Part shown: positions 10,137-20,364 of the stretch, piece after piece
Layout: each line of letters opens with the position of its first letter
How positions within the stretch are numbered: position 1 is the first letter of the stretch
Assembly: GCA_009731375.1 (NCBI GenBank)
Contig: BJOX01000106.1
Location: 846,358-889,868 of the forward strand
Source: Paulinella micropora
Lineage: Eukaryota; Cercozoa; Imbricatea; Euglyphida
Direction: 5' to 3'
DNA: 43,511 bases
Translations under genes and position numbers: made by a program
Notes under the pieces: model-generated
Database searches by the model: none
Seen by the model: the letters and a program-made list of their open reading frames with translations, nothing else
What the model was told of the DNA's origin: nothing

Positions 10137-12293
10137 TTGCCATCGAATTCTGTCATAAGATACTGCACGCACCCACATGATATCAAGCGGTCTATCGGAT
10201 TTTCACGCCCGACTTTCTCCTTTTTCGCGGATCTGCCGGCGAACTATTTCGCAAACATGGACATGACAATTTGTTCTACGGACAAATATCATCCCATCCT
10301 CCCGACAGACCAGTGGGATGTATGTCCCAATCCAGGCATGCTCGCACGCCTCTTCATTGATAGCCCGGACAGAGAAATACTGGAGCAAAAGCTGAACCTG
10401 TTAAATCAACCTTCCTTATTTATGGAAGCGCGATGGACCAGGGGTATAGACATTTTGGCCCCGGTACAGGACTATCTTCTTCGGAATGCCTTCTTCGGCA
10501 CACGACCAGAAGTGGTACTGTACAACCATAGCCAATGTCCCCTTTTTTATACAGAAACCCAGGTCGTAGTGCACCCAAGCACGTATTCACCTTGTCTTGC
10601 AGACATCTTGAATCCGTATTCGAGGGCACTGCGGGCCAAAGGCTACCCCTATGGTGTCCCATCCATACAGGACGAGATGGATATCAAGGAAACGATACCA
10701 AACATCGTGCGCCTCGATCTCGACTCGACCTATCTTGGCACTCGGGTAGACCTCCGGGATTCACGTGATATAGCGGCCTATCTAAACCTTCTGCTAGTCC
10801 CCGTTGATCTTGGTTGGGAGTCAGTCTCTTCCTGGAACACACATTGCCGTCTTGAGTTTGCGATGCTCCACAACATCATCCTTCCCCAAGACACGGAGAT
10901 GTTTTCCACGAACGAACAACTTCCCCCTGCTCCGGTGACTGGAAGGCCGGAGACCGACCTATCCAGTCATCACGCTCTCCAAGAATTCGGGCTTACAATC
11001 GAAACTCAAAGCTCGGCTTCGCCCTTTTCACCGGCTGCCCCCACATCGTTATCACAGGCACCATTGACATACTTGCCACCATCACCACCGACGACATACT
11101 TTTCATCATCGTCATCATCGTCATCATCGTCAGCGTCGTCTTCAGCACCCTCACCCTGTCCTTACACACTTCCTTCCGCGGTGTCAGCCGTGGAAGGAGC
11201 GCATGCTATACGATTTACAATTACAGGTCCTAGATCTCTTCGGCCGACGCGACGCCTCTGGGGATTTCAGATCCCTTCCTCACGCGCCACCCGGAAGCAG
11301 CTGGAGGAAGGGTCTCCGTCTGACCGCATCTCCTTTTCTCCGCGCATTTCATCCCGCTCGAATCCACGCGGCCTCTCATCCGCTGATTCGAGATCACAGC
11401 GGCGATTGGAATATAGTAGAGCGCGAGATGAGGAAGAGGAAAAGCTAGAGGAATACGAACGTCAAGAACGTAGCGGCAAGGATGAAAGAAAAGACTCTCC
11501 GCCCGCCGACGAAGACGCGGATACCGGCAGAGATCGTTCCAGCAAGACGATACGCCGGAAATTCAAGAAGCCCAAGACCGGCTGCCAGCCCGGCCGACGA
11601 CGACGACGCAGTCACGACGACGACTACAAAGACGACTCCTCATCCTCCTCTTCCTCATCTTCTTCTTCATCTTCGTCCTCCAGCTCTGCTCCTGCCCCGA
11701 GCGCAACATCGGGTAGCCGGACGACAGATAAGCAGGAGAAGACGGAGGATAAGAATAAGAACAAGGAGCGGAGTAGACGAGGCAGCCGCGGCAAAGCCCA
11801 TGAGGTACGCACATGGCACTATCATGAAGTAGCCTATGACCGCCAAGGTAGACGGTACCTTCGGACTGTGTCACGAGGTGAACGAAAGCCCATACGCTCT
11901 CAACACCAAGCACAACAGCAACGTATGCGACAGGCCATGATCCATGGCTGGGAAAACCCGGTCCAGAGATGGGCTACGGGTATTCCGGCTCGGAGAAATG
12001 CACCCCGAAGCACACTGCCCAGGCGCGGTCCGAGACGCGTGCGGAGCGAGCCTAGCCTGCCCCGACCGGCTTACAGCCGACCCCAGAACTTAGTTCCGGA
12101 AACGCGCAGCAATGTGTATGCACCACGCGCAACTCATCTCCGGCAACAAAACACGAAACGTGTACCATCCCACTCGATGCTTATGCTTCGAACATCGGCT
12201 GTGTCACAATGTCAATCGCCCCCTTCTCCGGGACAGCTGCGCTTCCGACCACACTCCCCTCAACATGAGCCGGAGACGTGCAGGACGCAGTGA
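10137..12293 (+). CDS. unassigned globular region followed by Ser/Arg-rich region (first copy)
   Basis: A 718-codon frame; the true start is unknown because the sequence upstream is repeat. Residues 1-270 look globular (balanced composition, several Cys) and match no family I recognise. Then comes a Ser/Pro linker with two (TCATCG)n-type poly-Ser runs and an acidic-basic alternating stretch. A strongly basic Arg/Lys region that could bind nucleic acid or target the nucleus follows. It lies directly 5' of the RT region in another phase and so probably forms part of the pol precursor or a separate accessory protein. From 11090 on it is duplicated at 15229. The copies differ by one CT dinucleotide near 11370, which changes phase. 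Confidence 0.45.
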   Translation: MPSNSVIRYCTHPHDIKRSIGFSRPTFSFFADLPANYFANMDMTICSTDKYHPILPTDQWDVCPNPGMLARLFIDSPDREILEQKLNLLNQPSLFMEARWTRGIDILAPVQDYLLRNAFFGTRPEVVLYNHSQCPLFYTETQVVVHPSTYSPCLADILNPYSRALRAKGYPYGVPSIQDEMDIKETIPNIVRLDLDSTYLGTRVDLRDSRDIAAYLNLLLVPVDLGWESVSSWNTHCRLEFAMLHNIILPQDTEMFSTNEQLPPAPVTGRPETDLSSHHALQEFGLTIETQSSASPFSPAAPTSLSQAPLTYLPPSPPTTYFSSSSSSSSSSASSSAPSPCPYTLPSAVSAVEGAHAIRFTITGPRSLRPTRRLWGFQIPSSRATRKQLEEGSPSDRISFSPRISSRSNPRGLSSADSRSQRRLEYSRARDEEEEKLEEYERQERSGKDERKDSPPADEDADTGRDRSSKTIRRKFKKPKTGCQPGRRRRRSHDDDYKDDSSSSSSSSSSSSSSSSSAPAPSATSGSRTTDKQEKTEDKNKNKERSRRGSRGKAHEVRTWHYHEVAYDRQGRRYLRTVSRGERKPIRSQHQAQQQRMRQAMIHGWENPVQRWATGIPARRNAPRSTLPRRGPRRVRSEPSLPRPAYSRPQNLVPETRSNVYAPRATHLRQQNTKRVPSHSMLMLRTSAVSQCQSPPSPGQLRFRPHSPQHEPETCRTQ
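11033..11233 (+). other. membrane-helix-like segment hidden in the poly-Ser repeat
   Basis: In the phase two bases on from the Ser-rich frame, the (TCATCG)n array reads as Ile/Val and gives an uninterrupted hydrophobic stretch of about 25 residues (about 11096-11170). A short basic tail and a stop at 11231 follow. It looks like a C-terminal anchor. It may be coincidence, since ATC/GTC repeats always give Ile/Val in one phase. It is notable because a signal-like segment lies 3 kb upstream with Cys-containing frames between. Confidence 0.25.
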
Positions 12294-15231
12294 CAACCCA
12301 CGGAGCCGTATCCAAATCCTATCAAACCCCATATTGTGGCCCAGCTAATGTTACCGCATGACAGGGAACATCCCCCGATTAGCGGTCTAGACTGGCTCTC
12401 TATGAACATGACTTCTGACCCGGGTATTTTACTCGTCACACCAGATGACATCACAGGCCTATTCCCAGACCCCGTTTTGATGCTTTCAGAGCGATTATGC
12501 CGACAATACCTAGACGAACAGAAGGAAAGAAGGCCGAACCACCTGAACCTAAGTTCGGCACGGATACTATTAGCTCCAACCTCACTCCCCCTCAGAAGAA
12601 AAGAGCGAAAGAATTTTCTAGAGACCGATTCCATGAAAAGGCTGGCTGTTTTACGCACACCGTTATCTCTTTGAAGCTACGTCCAGGCGCACAGCCTATT
12701 TGGGTTCCCTGCCCTAGATGGACGCCTGCTGTCAGAGAGTTCCTGACCCAGTGGGCAGACGATATGCTCGCTACTGGCCGAAATAGTTTTGCCTCTCCTA
12801 ATTGTGAGTGGGCTACTAGACCGTGCCCTGTAGGCAAGTTTAACTCCCTCTGGCAGGATCATTTCAAAGGCATCCGCATGGTATTCGACTACCGCGCGGT
12901 TAACGACCGGCTCATCCTTCCGGTCCCCGGCCTTCCTAACCCCGATCATCACCGTGAGCTCTTCGCGGGATATAACTATCTCTCCGCGTTGGACATGGTT
13001 GATGGTTTTTCGCACCTGAAGATCGACCCTACAGACGGTAGCCGCGACATCCTCGCCGTATGGACTCCTCGTGGACTTCTAGTCCCCAACTATATGACGT
13101 AGGGTATCCACCGCGCCCCTGGTGACTTCCAACGCGCAGTCGACAAGTCTTTTGGCCATCTCCCTTTTTGGGGTCAGACGGCCGCAGCATACATCGACGA
13201 CGTGCATCTGGCCCACGACGACTTCGACGTCCACATGGACCAGCTGGAGAAGCTCATGGAGGCTGCGGAGGCAGCCGGCTGTTACTTCGCCGCGGACAAG
13301 CTACGCATTGGCTACAACTCACTTCCCGTGCTCGGCAAAGTCTGCAGCAAGAAAGGCGTCGCCGCCGACACAAGCAAAATTGACGCGATCCTGAAGATCT
13401 CTGAACCGCAGAACATCACCGAGGTCCGATCTATACTCGGTATGACCAACTTTATTCAGGCGCATATTCCTAAGTACTCTCGCTTGGTGGCGCCACTCTC
13501 CGATCTACTCAAGTCTACAAACGCCCGGCCTACGGGACCCAACTTTTTCCGTGAAAAAGAGAAGAAATGCTTCGCAAAGCTCAAGCGTGTCCTGACAACG
13601 CTACCGATCCTCGCCAAGTACAACAAGACGCAACAACTCTACCTTCGAACAGACGCAAGCATCGTTGGCATCGGTGGAGCTCTACATTCGGGCCCTGAGA
13701 AGTCTGCGCCTGTCATCTCTTATTTCTCGCTTAAATTCACGGATACTCAATCTCGGTGGGTCACGTATGTTCGGGAAGCTTACGGCATAATTTACGGAGT
13801 TCAGCAATCCCGTTACTATATTGATGCTAGTGATCATCCGCTGACTATCGTCACGGATCATCGCCCGCTCATATGGCTATACCACGCCAGAAGCCCGATG
13901 GTTGTCGGATGGGTCCTAGACCACCTTCAAACTATCCGCTTCAAGGTGGAATACATTCAGGGTAAACAGAATCTCCTTCCTGATGCCCTCTCTCGTGTTC
14001 CTTGTATATCGCCCGGCCAACCCACTCTCCTCGGGGAAGTCGAAGCGACGAATCAGCTACTGGACACTATCCCGGCAACTATGTTACAGTCCAGTGGACG
14101 CTCCTTTTGGCTCGCGATTGACGGTAGTCATCCGCAATTAGACGCGCGCTTTAAGAAGCACGACCGTCGGATTTTGCGCGGTGCACCAACGATCAAGACC
14201 TTACAGGCCCCATGACTATGCCATAGTCATCCCGCCCGCGGAGCGTGCTCCGGAAGTAGCCCGTCAACTTTTTGCTCTCAACAAGCCTTTTGCTGTACTC
14301 ATTCCTCAAGACATGGTACACCTCATACCCGACGGTGAGACCATCTCTCGTGAGACAGTATTAGCATGCCACAAGATCGTCTTCCTTGAGGACAACCTTG
14401 TGTGGCTTGTTCATAACTTTGGATTGGATCGCCATGCTGTTCTTAATATGTATGCTACATCGCATGCCCCGCGCGTCACGCGCGCGGATATCCAGTCAGC
14501 GCAGAAAGAAGACTCCCTTTTACAACCGCTTTGGGACGGATCTACATCTATCGGCCAGGGTTATACTCTTCTCTTTTTCAAGGGAGGGCTAGTGGTACAT
14601 ATCATGCCCGACCGCTCCCGCCGTATATATGTTCCGAATCCCCTCATACGCAAGCTTGTCTCCCATGCTCACTTGATCCAGAATCACGCAAAGGTCCCCA
14701 CCCTTGCCCCATACATCCAACAGCGATACATATGGCTCGGACCCGATGGGAAAGACAAGATGCACGCCGACATTGCGGCTATCCTCAAAGATTGCCACTT
14801 TTGTCAACTATCACACGCCCGCCTCACATTTAATCATGGCCGCTATAAATCGTTAGTCTGGAGCCATCCAGGTCAAGCTATAGGTATAGATCATGTTCAT
14901 GTAGGCATAGATGGCGTACTCGAACAGTACGTGTTAACTATAGTCGATTTGTTCGCAGGTTACCTATTGTTTATTCCAGTCGTTTCCACCACTGCTGAGG
15001 AGACTGTTGAGACCATTCTCGCTCGATGGGTTTGCCTTTTCGGTTTCCCGGAGGCCACTCTGTCTGACGATCATGGATCTTTCCGTGGCAATCTTGCCAA
15101 GGCCTTCTGCAGCATGGCTGGAATCGAATGGCTCACCACCGCGCCATACTCTCAACATCAGTTAGGGTAGAACGCAGGCATCAAAGCCTCCGCCGCGCTA
15201 TCCAGGCACTCGCTGACAAAGACAAGAAGAC
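11090..15231 (+). repeat. 4.1-kb internal tandem duplication, copy 1
   Basis: This segment (Ser/Arg region through integrase catalytic core) is repeated at 15229-19367 with roughly 1-2% base differences by eye, plus a 9-bp change in the poly-Ser array and a few indels. The join at 15229-15231 lies where GAC is shared by both parents, an integrase sequence and a poly-Ser leader, so the breakpoint shows only three bases of homology. Confidence 0.9.
12336..15170 (+). pseudogene. pol: Pol: RT-RNase H-integrase, first copy, disabled
   Basis: Homologous to 16464-19300. RT catalytic YIDD lies near 13190, an RNase H domain with its first Asp near 13650, and the integrase zinc-binding and first catalytic Asp region at 14660-14900. 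Lesions relative to the second copy are a one-base loss in an A run near 12528; a one-base gain and ten-base loss around 12612-12625; CAG to TAG at 13100-13102 in RT; and a two-base loss near 14213. At 15168 altered sequence ends the integrase just before its catalytic Glu region, where the duplication join follows. The integrase frameshift of copy 2 is absent here. Confidence 0.9.
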
Positions 15232-15332
15232 GACATACTTTTCATCATCGTCATCATCGTCAGCGTCGTCTTCAGCACCCTCACCCTGTCCTTACACACT
15301 TCCTTCCGCGGTGTCAGCCGCGGAAGGAGCGC

Positions 15333-16421
15333 ATGCTATACGATTTACAATTACAGGTCCTAGATCTCTTCGGCCGACGCGACGCCTCTGGGGATTTCAG
15401 ATCCCTTCCTCACGCGCCACCCGGAAGCAGCTGGAGGAAGGGTCTCCGTCTGACCGCATCTCCTTTTCTCCGCGCATTTCATCCCGCTCGAATCCACGCG
15501 GCCTCATCCGCTGATTCGAGATCACAGCGGCGATTGGAATATAGTAGAGCGCGAGATGAGGAAGAGGAAAAGCTAGAGGAATACGAACGTCAAGAACGTA
15601 GCGGCAAGGATGAAAGAAAAGACTCTCCGCCCGCCGACGAAGACGCGGATACCGGCAGAGATCGTTCCAGCAAGACGATACGCCGGAAATTCAAGAAGCC
15701 CAAGACCGGCTGCCAGCCCGGCCGACGACGACGACGCAGTCACGACGACGACTACAAAGACGACTCCTCATCCTCCTCTTCCTCATCTTCTTCTTCATCT
15801 TCGTCCTCCAGCTCTGCTCCTGCCCCGAGCGCAACATCGGGTAGCCGGACGACAGATAAGCAGGAGAAGACGGAGGATAAGAATAAGAACAAGGAGCGGA
15901 GTAGACGAGGCAGCCGCGGCAAAGCCCATGAGGTACGCACATGGCACTATCATGAAGTAGCCTATGACCGCCAAGGTAGACGGTACCTTCGGACTGTGTC
16001 ACGAGGTGAACGAAAGCCCATACGCTCTCAACACCAAGCACAACAGCAACGTATGCGACAGGCCATGATCCATGGCTGGGAAAACCCGGTCCAGAGATGG
16101 GCTACGGGTATTCCGGCTCGGAGAAATGCACCCCGAAGCACACTGCCCAGGCGCGGTCCGAGACGCGTGCGGAGCGAGCCTAGCCTGCCCCGACCGGCTT
16201 ACAGCCGACCCCAGAACTTAGTTCCGGAAACGCGCAGCAATGTGTATGCACCACGCGCAACTCATCTCCGGCAACAAAACACGAAACGTGTACCATCCCA
16301 CTCGATGCTTATGCTTCGAACATCGGCTGTGTCACAATGTCAATCGCCCCCTTCTCCGGGACAGCTGCGCTTCCGACCACACTCCCCTCAACATGAGCCG
16401 GAGACGTGCAGGACGCAGTGA
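15333..16421 (+). CDS. Ser/Arg-rich basic protein upstream of pol (second copy)
   Basis: Open frame of 362 codons from ATG 15333. It includes acidic-basic alternating stretches, an Arg-rich cluster near 15725, a poly-Ser run and a long Arg/Pro/Gln-rich basic tail. Compared with copy 1, absence of a CT dinucleotide puts this upstream ATG in phase with the Ser/Arg region, giving an independent start. Function is unknown; composition suggests RNA or DNA binding. It ends 43 bp before the RT frame and in the same phase, with several stops between. Confidence 0.5.
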   Translation: MLYDLQLQVLDLFGRRDASGDFRSLPHAPPGSSWRKGLRLTASPFLRAFHPARIHAASSADSRSQRRLEYSRARDEEEEKLEEYERQERSGKDERKDSPPADEDADTGRDRSSKTIRRKFKKPKTGCQPGRRRRRSHDDDYKDDSSSSSSSSSSSSSSSSSAPAPSATSGSRTTDKQEKTEDKNKNKERSRRGSRGKAHEVRTWHYHEVAYDRQGRRYLRTVSRGERKPIRSQHQAQQQRMRQAMIHGWENPVQRWATGIPARRNAPRSTLPRRGPRRVRSEPSLPRPAYSRPQNLVPETRSNVYAPRATHLRQQNTKRVPSHSMLMLRTSAVSQCQSPPSPGQLRFRPHSPQHEPETCRTQ

Positions 16422-16463
16422 CAACCCACGGAGCCGTATCCAAATCCTATCAAACCCCATATT

Positions 16464-18974
16464 GTGGCCCAGCTAATGTTACCGCATGGCAGGGAACATC
16501 CCCCGATTAGCGGTCTAGACTGGCTCTCTATGAACATGACTTCTGACCCAGGTATTTTACTCGTCACACCAGATGACATCACAGGCCTATTCCCAGACCC
16601 CGTTTTGATGCTTTCAGAGCGATTATGCCGACAATACCTAGACGAACAGAAGGAAAAGAAGGCCGAACCACCTAAACCCAAGTTCGGCCCGGATACTATT
16701 AGCTCCAACCTCACTCCCCCTCAGAAGAAAAGAGCGAAAGATTTTCTAGAGCGTTACAGCGACCGATTCCATGAAAAGGCTGGCTGTTTTACGCACACCG
16801 TTATCTCTTTGAAGCTACGTCCAGGCGCACAGCCTATTTGGGTTCCCTGCCCTAGATGGACGCCTGCTGTCAGAGAGTTCCTGACCCAGTGGGCAGACGA
16901 TATGCTTGCTACTGGCCGCTATAGTTTTGCCTCTCCTAATTGTGAGTGGGCTACTAGACCGTGCCCTGTAGGCAAGTTTAACTCCCTCTTGCAGGATCAT
17001 TTCAAAGGCATCCGCATGGTATTCGACTACCGCGCGGTTAACGACCGGCTCATCCTTCCGGTCCCCGGCCTTCCTAACCCCGATCATCACCGTGAGCTCT
17101 TCGCGGGATATAACTATCTCTCCGCGTTGGACATGGTTGATGGTTTTTCGCACCTGAAGATCGACCCTACAGACGGTAGCCGCGACATCCTCGCCGTATG
17201 GACTCCTCGTGGACTTCTAGTCCCCAACTATATGACGCAGGGTATCCACCGCGCCCCTGGTGACTTCCAACGCGCAGTCGACAAGTCTTTTGGCCATCTC
17301 CCTTTTTGGGGTCAGACGGCTGCAGCATACATCGACGACGTACATTTGGCTCACGACGACTTCGACGTCCATATGAACCAACTGGAGAAGCTCATGGAGG
17401 CTGCGGAGGCAGCCGGCTGTTACTTCGCCGCGGACAAGCTACGCATTGGCTACAACTCACTTCCCGTGCTCGGCAAAGTCTGCAGCAAGAAAGGCGTCGC
17501 CGCCGACACAAGCAAGATTGACGCGATCCTGAAGATCTCTGAACCGCAGAACATCACCGAGGTCCGATCTATACTCGGTATGACCAACTTTATTCAGGCA
17601 CATATTCCCAACTACTCTCGCTTGGTGGCGCCGCTCTCCGATCTACTCAAGTCTGCGAACGCCCGGCCTACGGGACCCAACTTTTTCCGTGAAAAAGAGA
17701 AGAAATGTTTTGCAAAGCTCAAGCGTGTCCTGACAACGCTACCGATCCTCGCCAAGTACAACAAGACGCAGCAGCTCTACCTTCGAACAGACGCTAGCAT
17801 CGTTGGCATCGGTGGAGCTCTACATTCGGGCCCTGAGAAGTCTGCACCCGTCATCTCTTATTTCTCGCTTAAATTCACGGATACTCAATCTCGGTGGGTC
17901 ACGTATGTTCGGGAAGCTTACGGTATAATTTACGGAGTTCAGCAATCCCGTTACTATATTGATGCTAGTGATCATCCGCTGACTATCGTCACGGAACATC
18001 GCCCGCTCATATGGGTATACCACGCCAGAAGCCCGATGGTTGTCGGATGGGTCCTAGACCACCTTCAAACTATCCGCTTCAAGGTGGAATACATTCAGGG
18101 TAAACAGAATCTCCTTCCTGATGCCCTCTCTCGTGTTCCTTGTATATCGCCCGGCCAACCCACTCTCCTCGGGGAAGTCGAAGCGACGAATCAGCTACTG
18201 GACACTATCCCGGCAACTATGTTACAGTCCAGTGGACGCTCCTTTTGGCTCGCGATTGACGGTAGTCATCCGCAATTAGACGCGCGCTTTAAGAAGCACG
18301 ACTGTCGGATTTTGCGCGGTGCACCAACGATCAAGACCTTACAGGCCCCATGGGACTATGCCATAGTCATCCCGCCCGCGGAGCGTGCTCCGGAAGTAGC
18401 CCGTCAACTTTTTGCTCTCAACAAGCCTTTTGCTGTACTTATTCCTCAAGACATGGTACACCTCATACCCGACGGTGAGACCATCTCTCGTGAGACAGTA
18501 TTAGCATGCCACAAGATCGTCTTCCTTGAGGACAACCTTGTGTGGCTTGTTCATAACTTTGGATTGGATCGCCATGCTGTTCTTAATATGTATGCTACAT
18601 CGCATGCCCCGCGCGTCACGCGCGCGGATATCCAGTCAGCGCAGAAAGAAGACCCCCTTTTACAACCGCTTTGGGACGGATCTACATCTATCGGCCAGGG
18701 TTATACTCTTCTCTTTTTCAAGGGAGGGCTAGTGGTACATATCATGCCCGACCGCTCCCGCCGTATATATGTTCCGAATCCCCTCATACGCAAGCTTGTC
18801 TCCCATGCTCACTTGATCCAGAATCACGCAAAGGTCCCCACCCTTGCCCCATACATCCACCAGCGATACATATGGTTCGGACCCGATGGGAAAGACAAGA
18901 TGCACGCCGACATTGCGCGCTATCCTCAAAGATTGCCACTTTTGTCAACTATCACACGCCCGCCTCACATTTAA
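16464..18974 (+). CDS. pol: Pol: reverse transcriptase, RNase H and N-terminal integrase, second copy
   Basis: An 836-codon frame copying element RNA to DNA. RT occupies roughly residues 95-380, with the conserved SALDMVDGFSHLKI strand and the catalytic AAYIDDV motif near 17330. The connection and RNase H domain follows with LRTDASIVGIGGAL near 17790, the Ty3-type ASRV/gypsy RNase H. Integrase begins around residue 620 and its His-His-Cys-Cys zinc motif starts near 18805 (His residues) but is cut: one extra base near 18917 (GCGCGC versus GCGGC in copy 1) shifts the frame to a stop at 18974, before the Cys pair. The first ATG in frame is 16464, but Gly-Leu-Asp-Trp-Leu sequence near its start resembles a protease C-terminus, so the real precursor may begin upstream. 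Confidence 0.9.
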   Translation: MAQLMLPHGREHPPISGLDWLSMNMTSDPGILLVTPDDITGLFPDPVLMLSERLCRQYLDEQKEKKAEPPKPKFGPDTISSNLTPPQKKRAKDFLERYSDRFHEKAGCFTHTVISLKLRPGAQPIWVPCPRWTPAVREFLTQWADDMLATGRYSFASPNCEWATRPCPVGKFNSLLQDHFKGIRMVFDYRAVNDRLILPVPGLPNPDHHRELFAGYNYLSALDMVDGFSHLKIDPTDGSRDILAVWTPRGLLVPNYMTQGIHRAPGDFQRAVDKSFGHLPFWGQTAAAYIDDVHLAHDDFDVHMNQLEKLMEAAEAAGCYFAADKLRIGYNSLPVLGKVCSKKGVAADTSKIDAILKISEPQNITEVRSILGMTNFIQAHIPNYSRLVAPLSDLLKSANARPTGPNFFREKEKKCFAKLKRVLTTLPILAKYNKTQQLYLRTDASIVGIGGALHSGPEKSAPVISYFSLKFTDTQSRWVTYVREAYGIIYGVQQSRYYIDASDHPLTIVTEHRPLIWVYHARSPMVVGWVLDHLQTIRFKVEYIQGKQNLLPDALSRVPCISPGQPTLLGEVEATNQLLDTIPATMLQSSGRSFWLAIDGSHPQLDARFKKHDCRILRGAPTIKTLQAPWDYAIVIPPAERAPEVARQLFALNKPFAVLIPQDMVHLIPDGETISRETVLACHKIVFLEDNLVWLVHNFGLDRHAVLNMYATSHAPRVTRADIQSAQKEDPLLQPLWDGSTSIGQGYTLLFFKGGLVVHIMPDRSRRIYVPNPLIRKLVSHAHLIQNHAKVPTLAPYIHQRYIWFGPDGKDKMHADIARYPQRLPLLSTITRPPHI

Positions 18975-20364
18975 TCATGGCCGCTATAACTCGTTAGTCT
19001 GGAGCCATCCAGGTCAAGCTATAGGTATAGATCATGTTCATGTAGGCATAGATGGCGTACTCGAACAGTACGTGTTAACTATAGTCGATTTGTTCGCAGG
19101 TTACCTATTGTTTATTCCAGTCGTTTCCACCACTGCTGAGGAGACTGTTGAGACCATTCTCGCTCGATGGGTTTGCCTTTTCGGTTTCCCGGAGGCCACT
19201 CTGTCTGACGATCATGGATCTTTCCGTGGCAATCTTGCCAAGGCCTTCTGCAGCATGGCTGGAATCGAATGGCTCACCACCGCGCCATACTCTCAACATC
19301 AGTTAGGCATGGTAGAACAAAGCTTCCGCCGCGCTATCCAGGCACTCGCTGACAAAGACAAGAAGACTTGGCCCAAGGCCATGCCAGCTCTGTCGTTCTC
19401 GCAGAACACTTACGTCTCTACTGCCACCGGCGTATCCGCTTTTGAAGGTATGATGGCTCGCCAGCCACGTACATCTATCGATATTTTCGATTCTCCTAAC
19501 GTCATCGCTGAACGCGCGGCTCGATCAACCGCCGCAACGACCAAGTCTGGCTCGACGACCGTCCAGACATCGGACCAACTCGACACTCACCGCTTAGCTC
19601 GGATTGCTGTCACGGCGTATGTCAAGGAATACGTTTCCATCACGCGCAAGGCTGCCAACGAACAGAAGAACAAGCAACGGCGACGCAAACTACCCGATTG
19701 GAAGGTAGGTGACCGTGTCACCGTCTATCGCCCGAAACAATTAACCAAAGGTATTCCCGCCTCCTCTATCCTTCAATACGACGGCCCGTACATCATATTG
19801 GACAAGTCGTCCAATAACACCTTTCGCCTCCGGCACGAACACACCAACAAAGTCCTCCGCAAAATTGAGATTGCACACATCAGCCCCTACACGGCCACAA
19901 CCGATCTGGCTCAGGCCATCGACCCGGTCCAGGATCAGGCACACAATGACGACCAGAAGGACTACGTTGTTGGTGAGGTGATAGCCTTCATCGACGATGG
20001 CTTGCTCAAGTTAGGGATGATCATGGATGAAGATCCCACGGACGATCGCGACGACTTCCGCGTTCACCAGCTCGGCATATCTAATATGCAGTACCGCCCA
20101 GTTTACGTGGAGCCGGTTGCCCATCCGGACGGCACAATCACGGAGGGACCGACGCATCTCCAATGGACGAAGCCTCTCAACTCCTGGAAGAAGATGACAC
20201 TCGACAGCGAGAATGATCAGGTCGTGCATCGGGATATCCAGTTCAATCCAAGCTCCAACTACAAAGCTAAAGGCTATATCATTCCCGAACAGCTCAAACG
20301 TTTACGTAAGCCTTACAACGGTAAGAAGTATGATTTTCATGTTTTCAAACTGAGATCGAAGTAG
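18844..20364 (+). CDS. Pol: integrase catalytic core and C-terminal domain, second copy
   Basis: Continuation of the frame broken near 18917; the meaningful part starts about 18920. The Cys-X2-Cys pair of the zinc motif is near 18935. The catalytic triad is visible: Asp in GIDHVHV (near 19030), Asp in LSDDHGSF (near 19205) and Glu in GMVEQSFRR (near 19313). A GPY/F-type module (YDGPYIILDKSSNNTFRL) lies at 19770-19825, typical of many Ty3/gypsy integrases. A charged C-terminal extension of about 150 residues follows, with no chromodomain recognised. It acts in the nucleus, joining the cDNA ends to host DNA. Confidence 0.9.
   Translation: MPHTSTSDTYGSDPMGKTRCTPTLRAILKDCHFCQLSHARLTFNHGRYNSLVWSHPGQAIGIDHVHVGIDGVLEQYVLTIVDLFAGYLLFIPVVSTTAEETVETILARWVCLFGFPEATLSDDHGSFRGNLAKAFCSMAGIEWLTTAPYSQHQLGMVEQSFRRAIQALADKDKKTWPKAMPALSFSQNTYVSTATGVSAFEGMMARQPRTSIDIFDSPNVIAERAARSTAATTKSGSTTVQTSDQLDTHRLARIAVTAYVKEYVSITRKAANEQKNKQRRRKLPDWKVGDRVTVYRPKQLTKGIPASSILQYDGPYIILDKSSNNTFRLRHEHTNKVLRKIEIAHISPYTATTDLAQAIDPVQDQAHNDDQKDYVVGEVIAFIDDGLLKLGMIMDEDPTDDRDDFRVHQLGISNMQYRPVYVEPVAHPDGTITEGPTHLQWTKPLNSWKKMTLDSENDQVVHRDIQFNPSSNYKAKGYIIPEQLKRLRKPYNGKKYDFHVFKLRSK

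Larger units (their letters stand above)
15229..19367 (+). repeat. 4.1-kb internal tandem duplication, copy 2
   Basis: Second copy of 11090-15231. At its right end it continues uninterrupted into the rest of integrase, so it is the copy with the natural 3' context. Confidence 0.9.
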
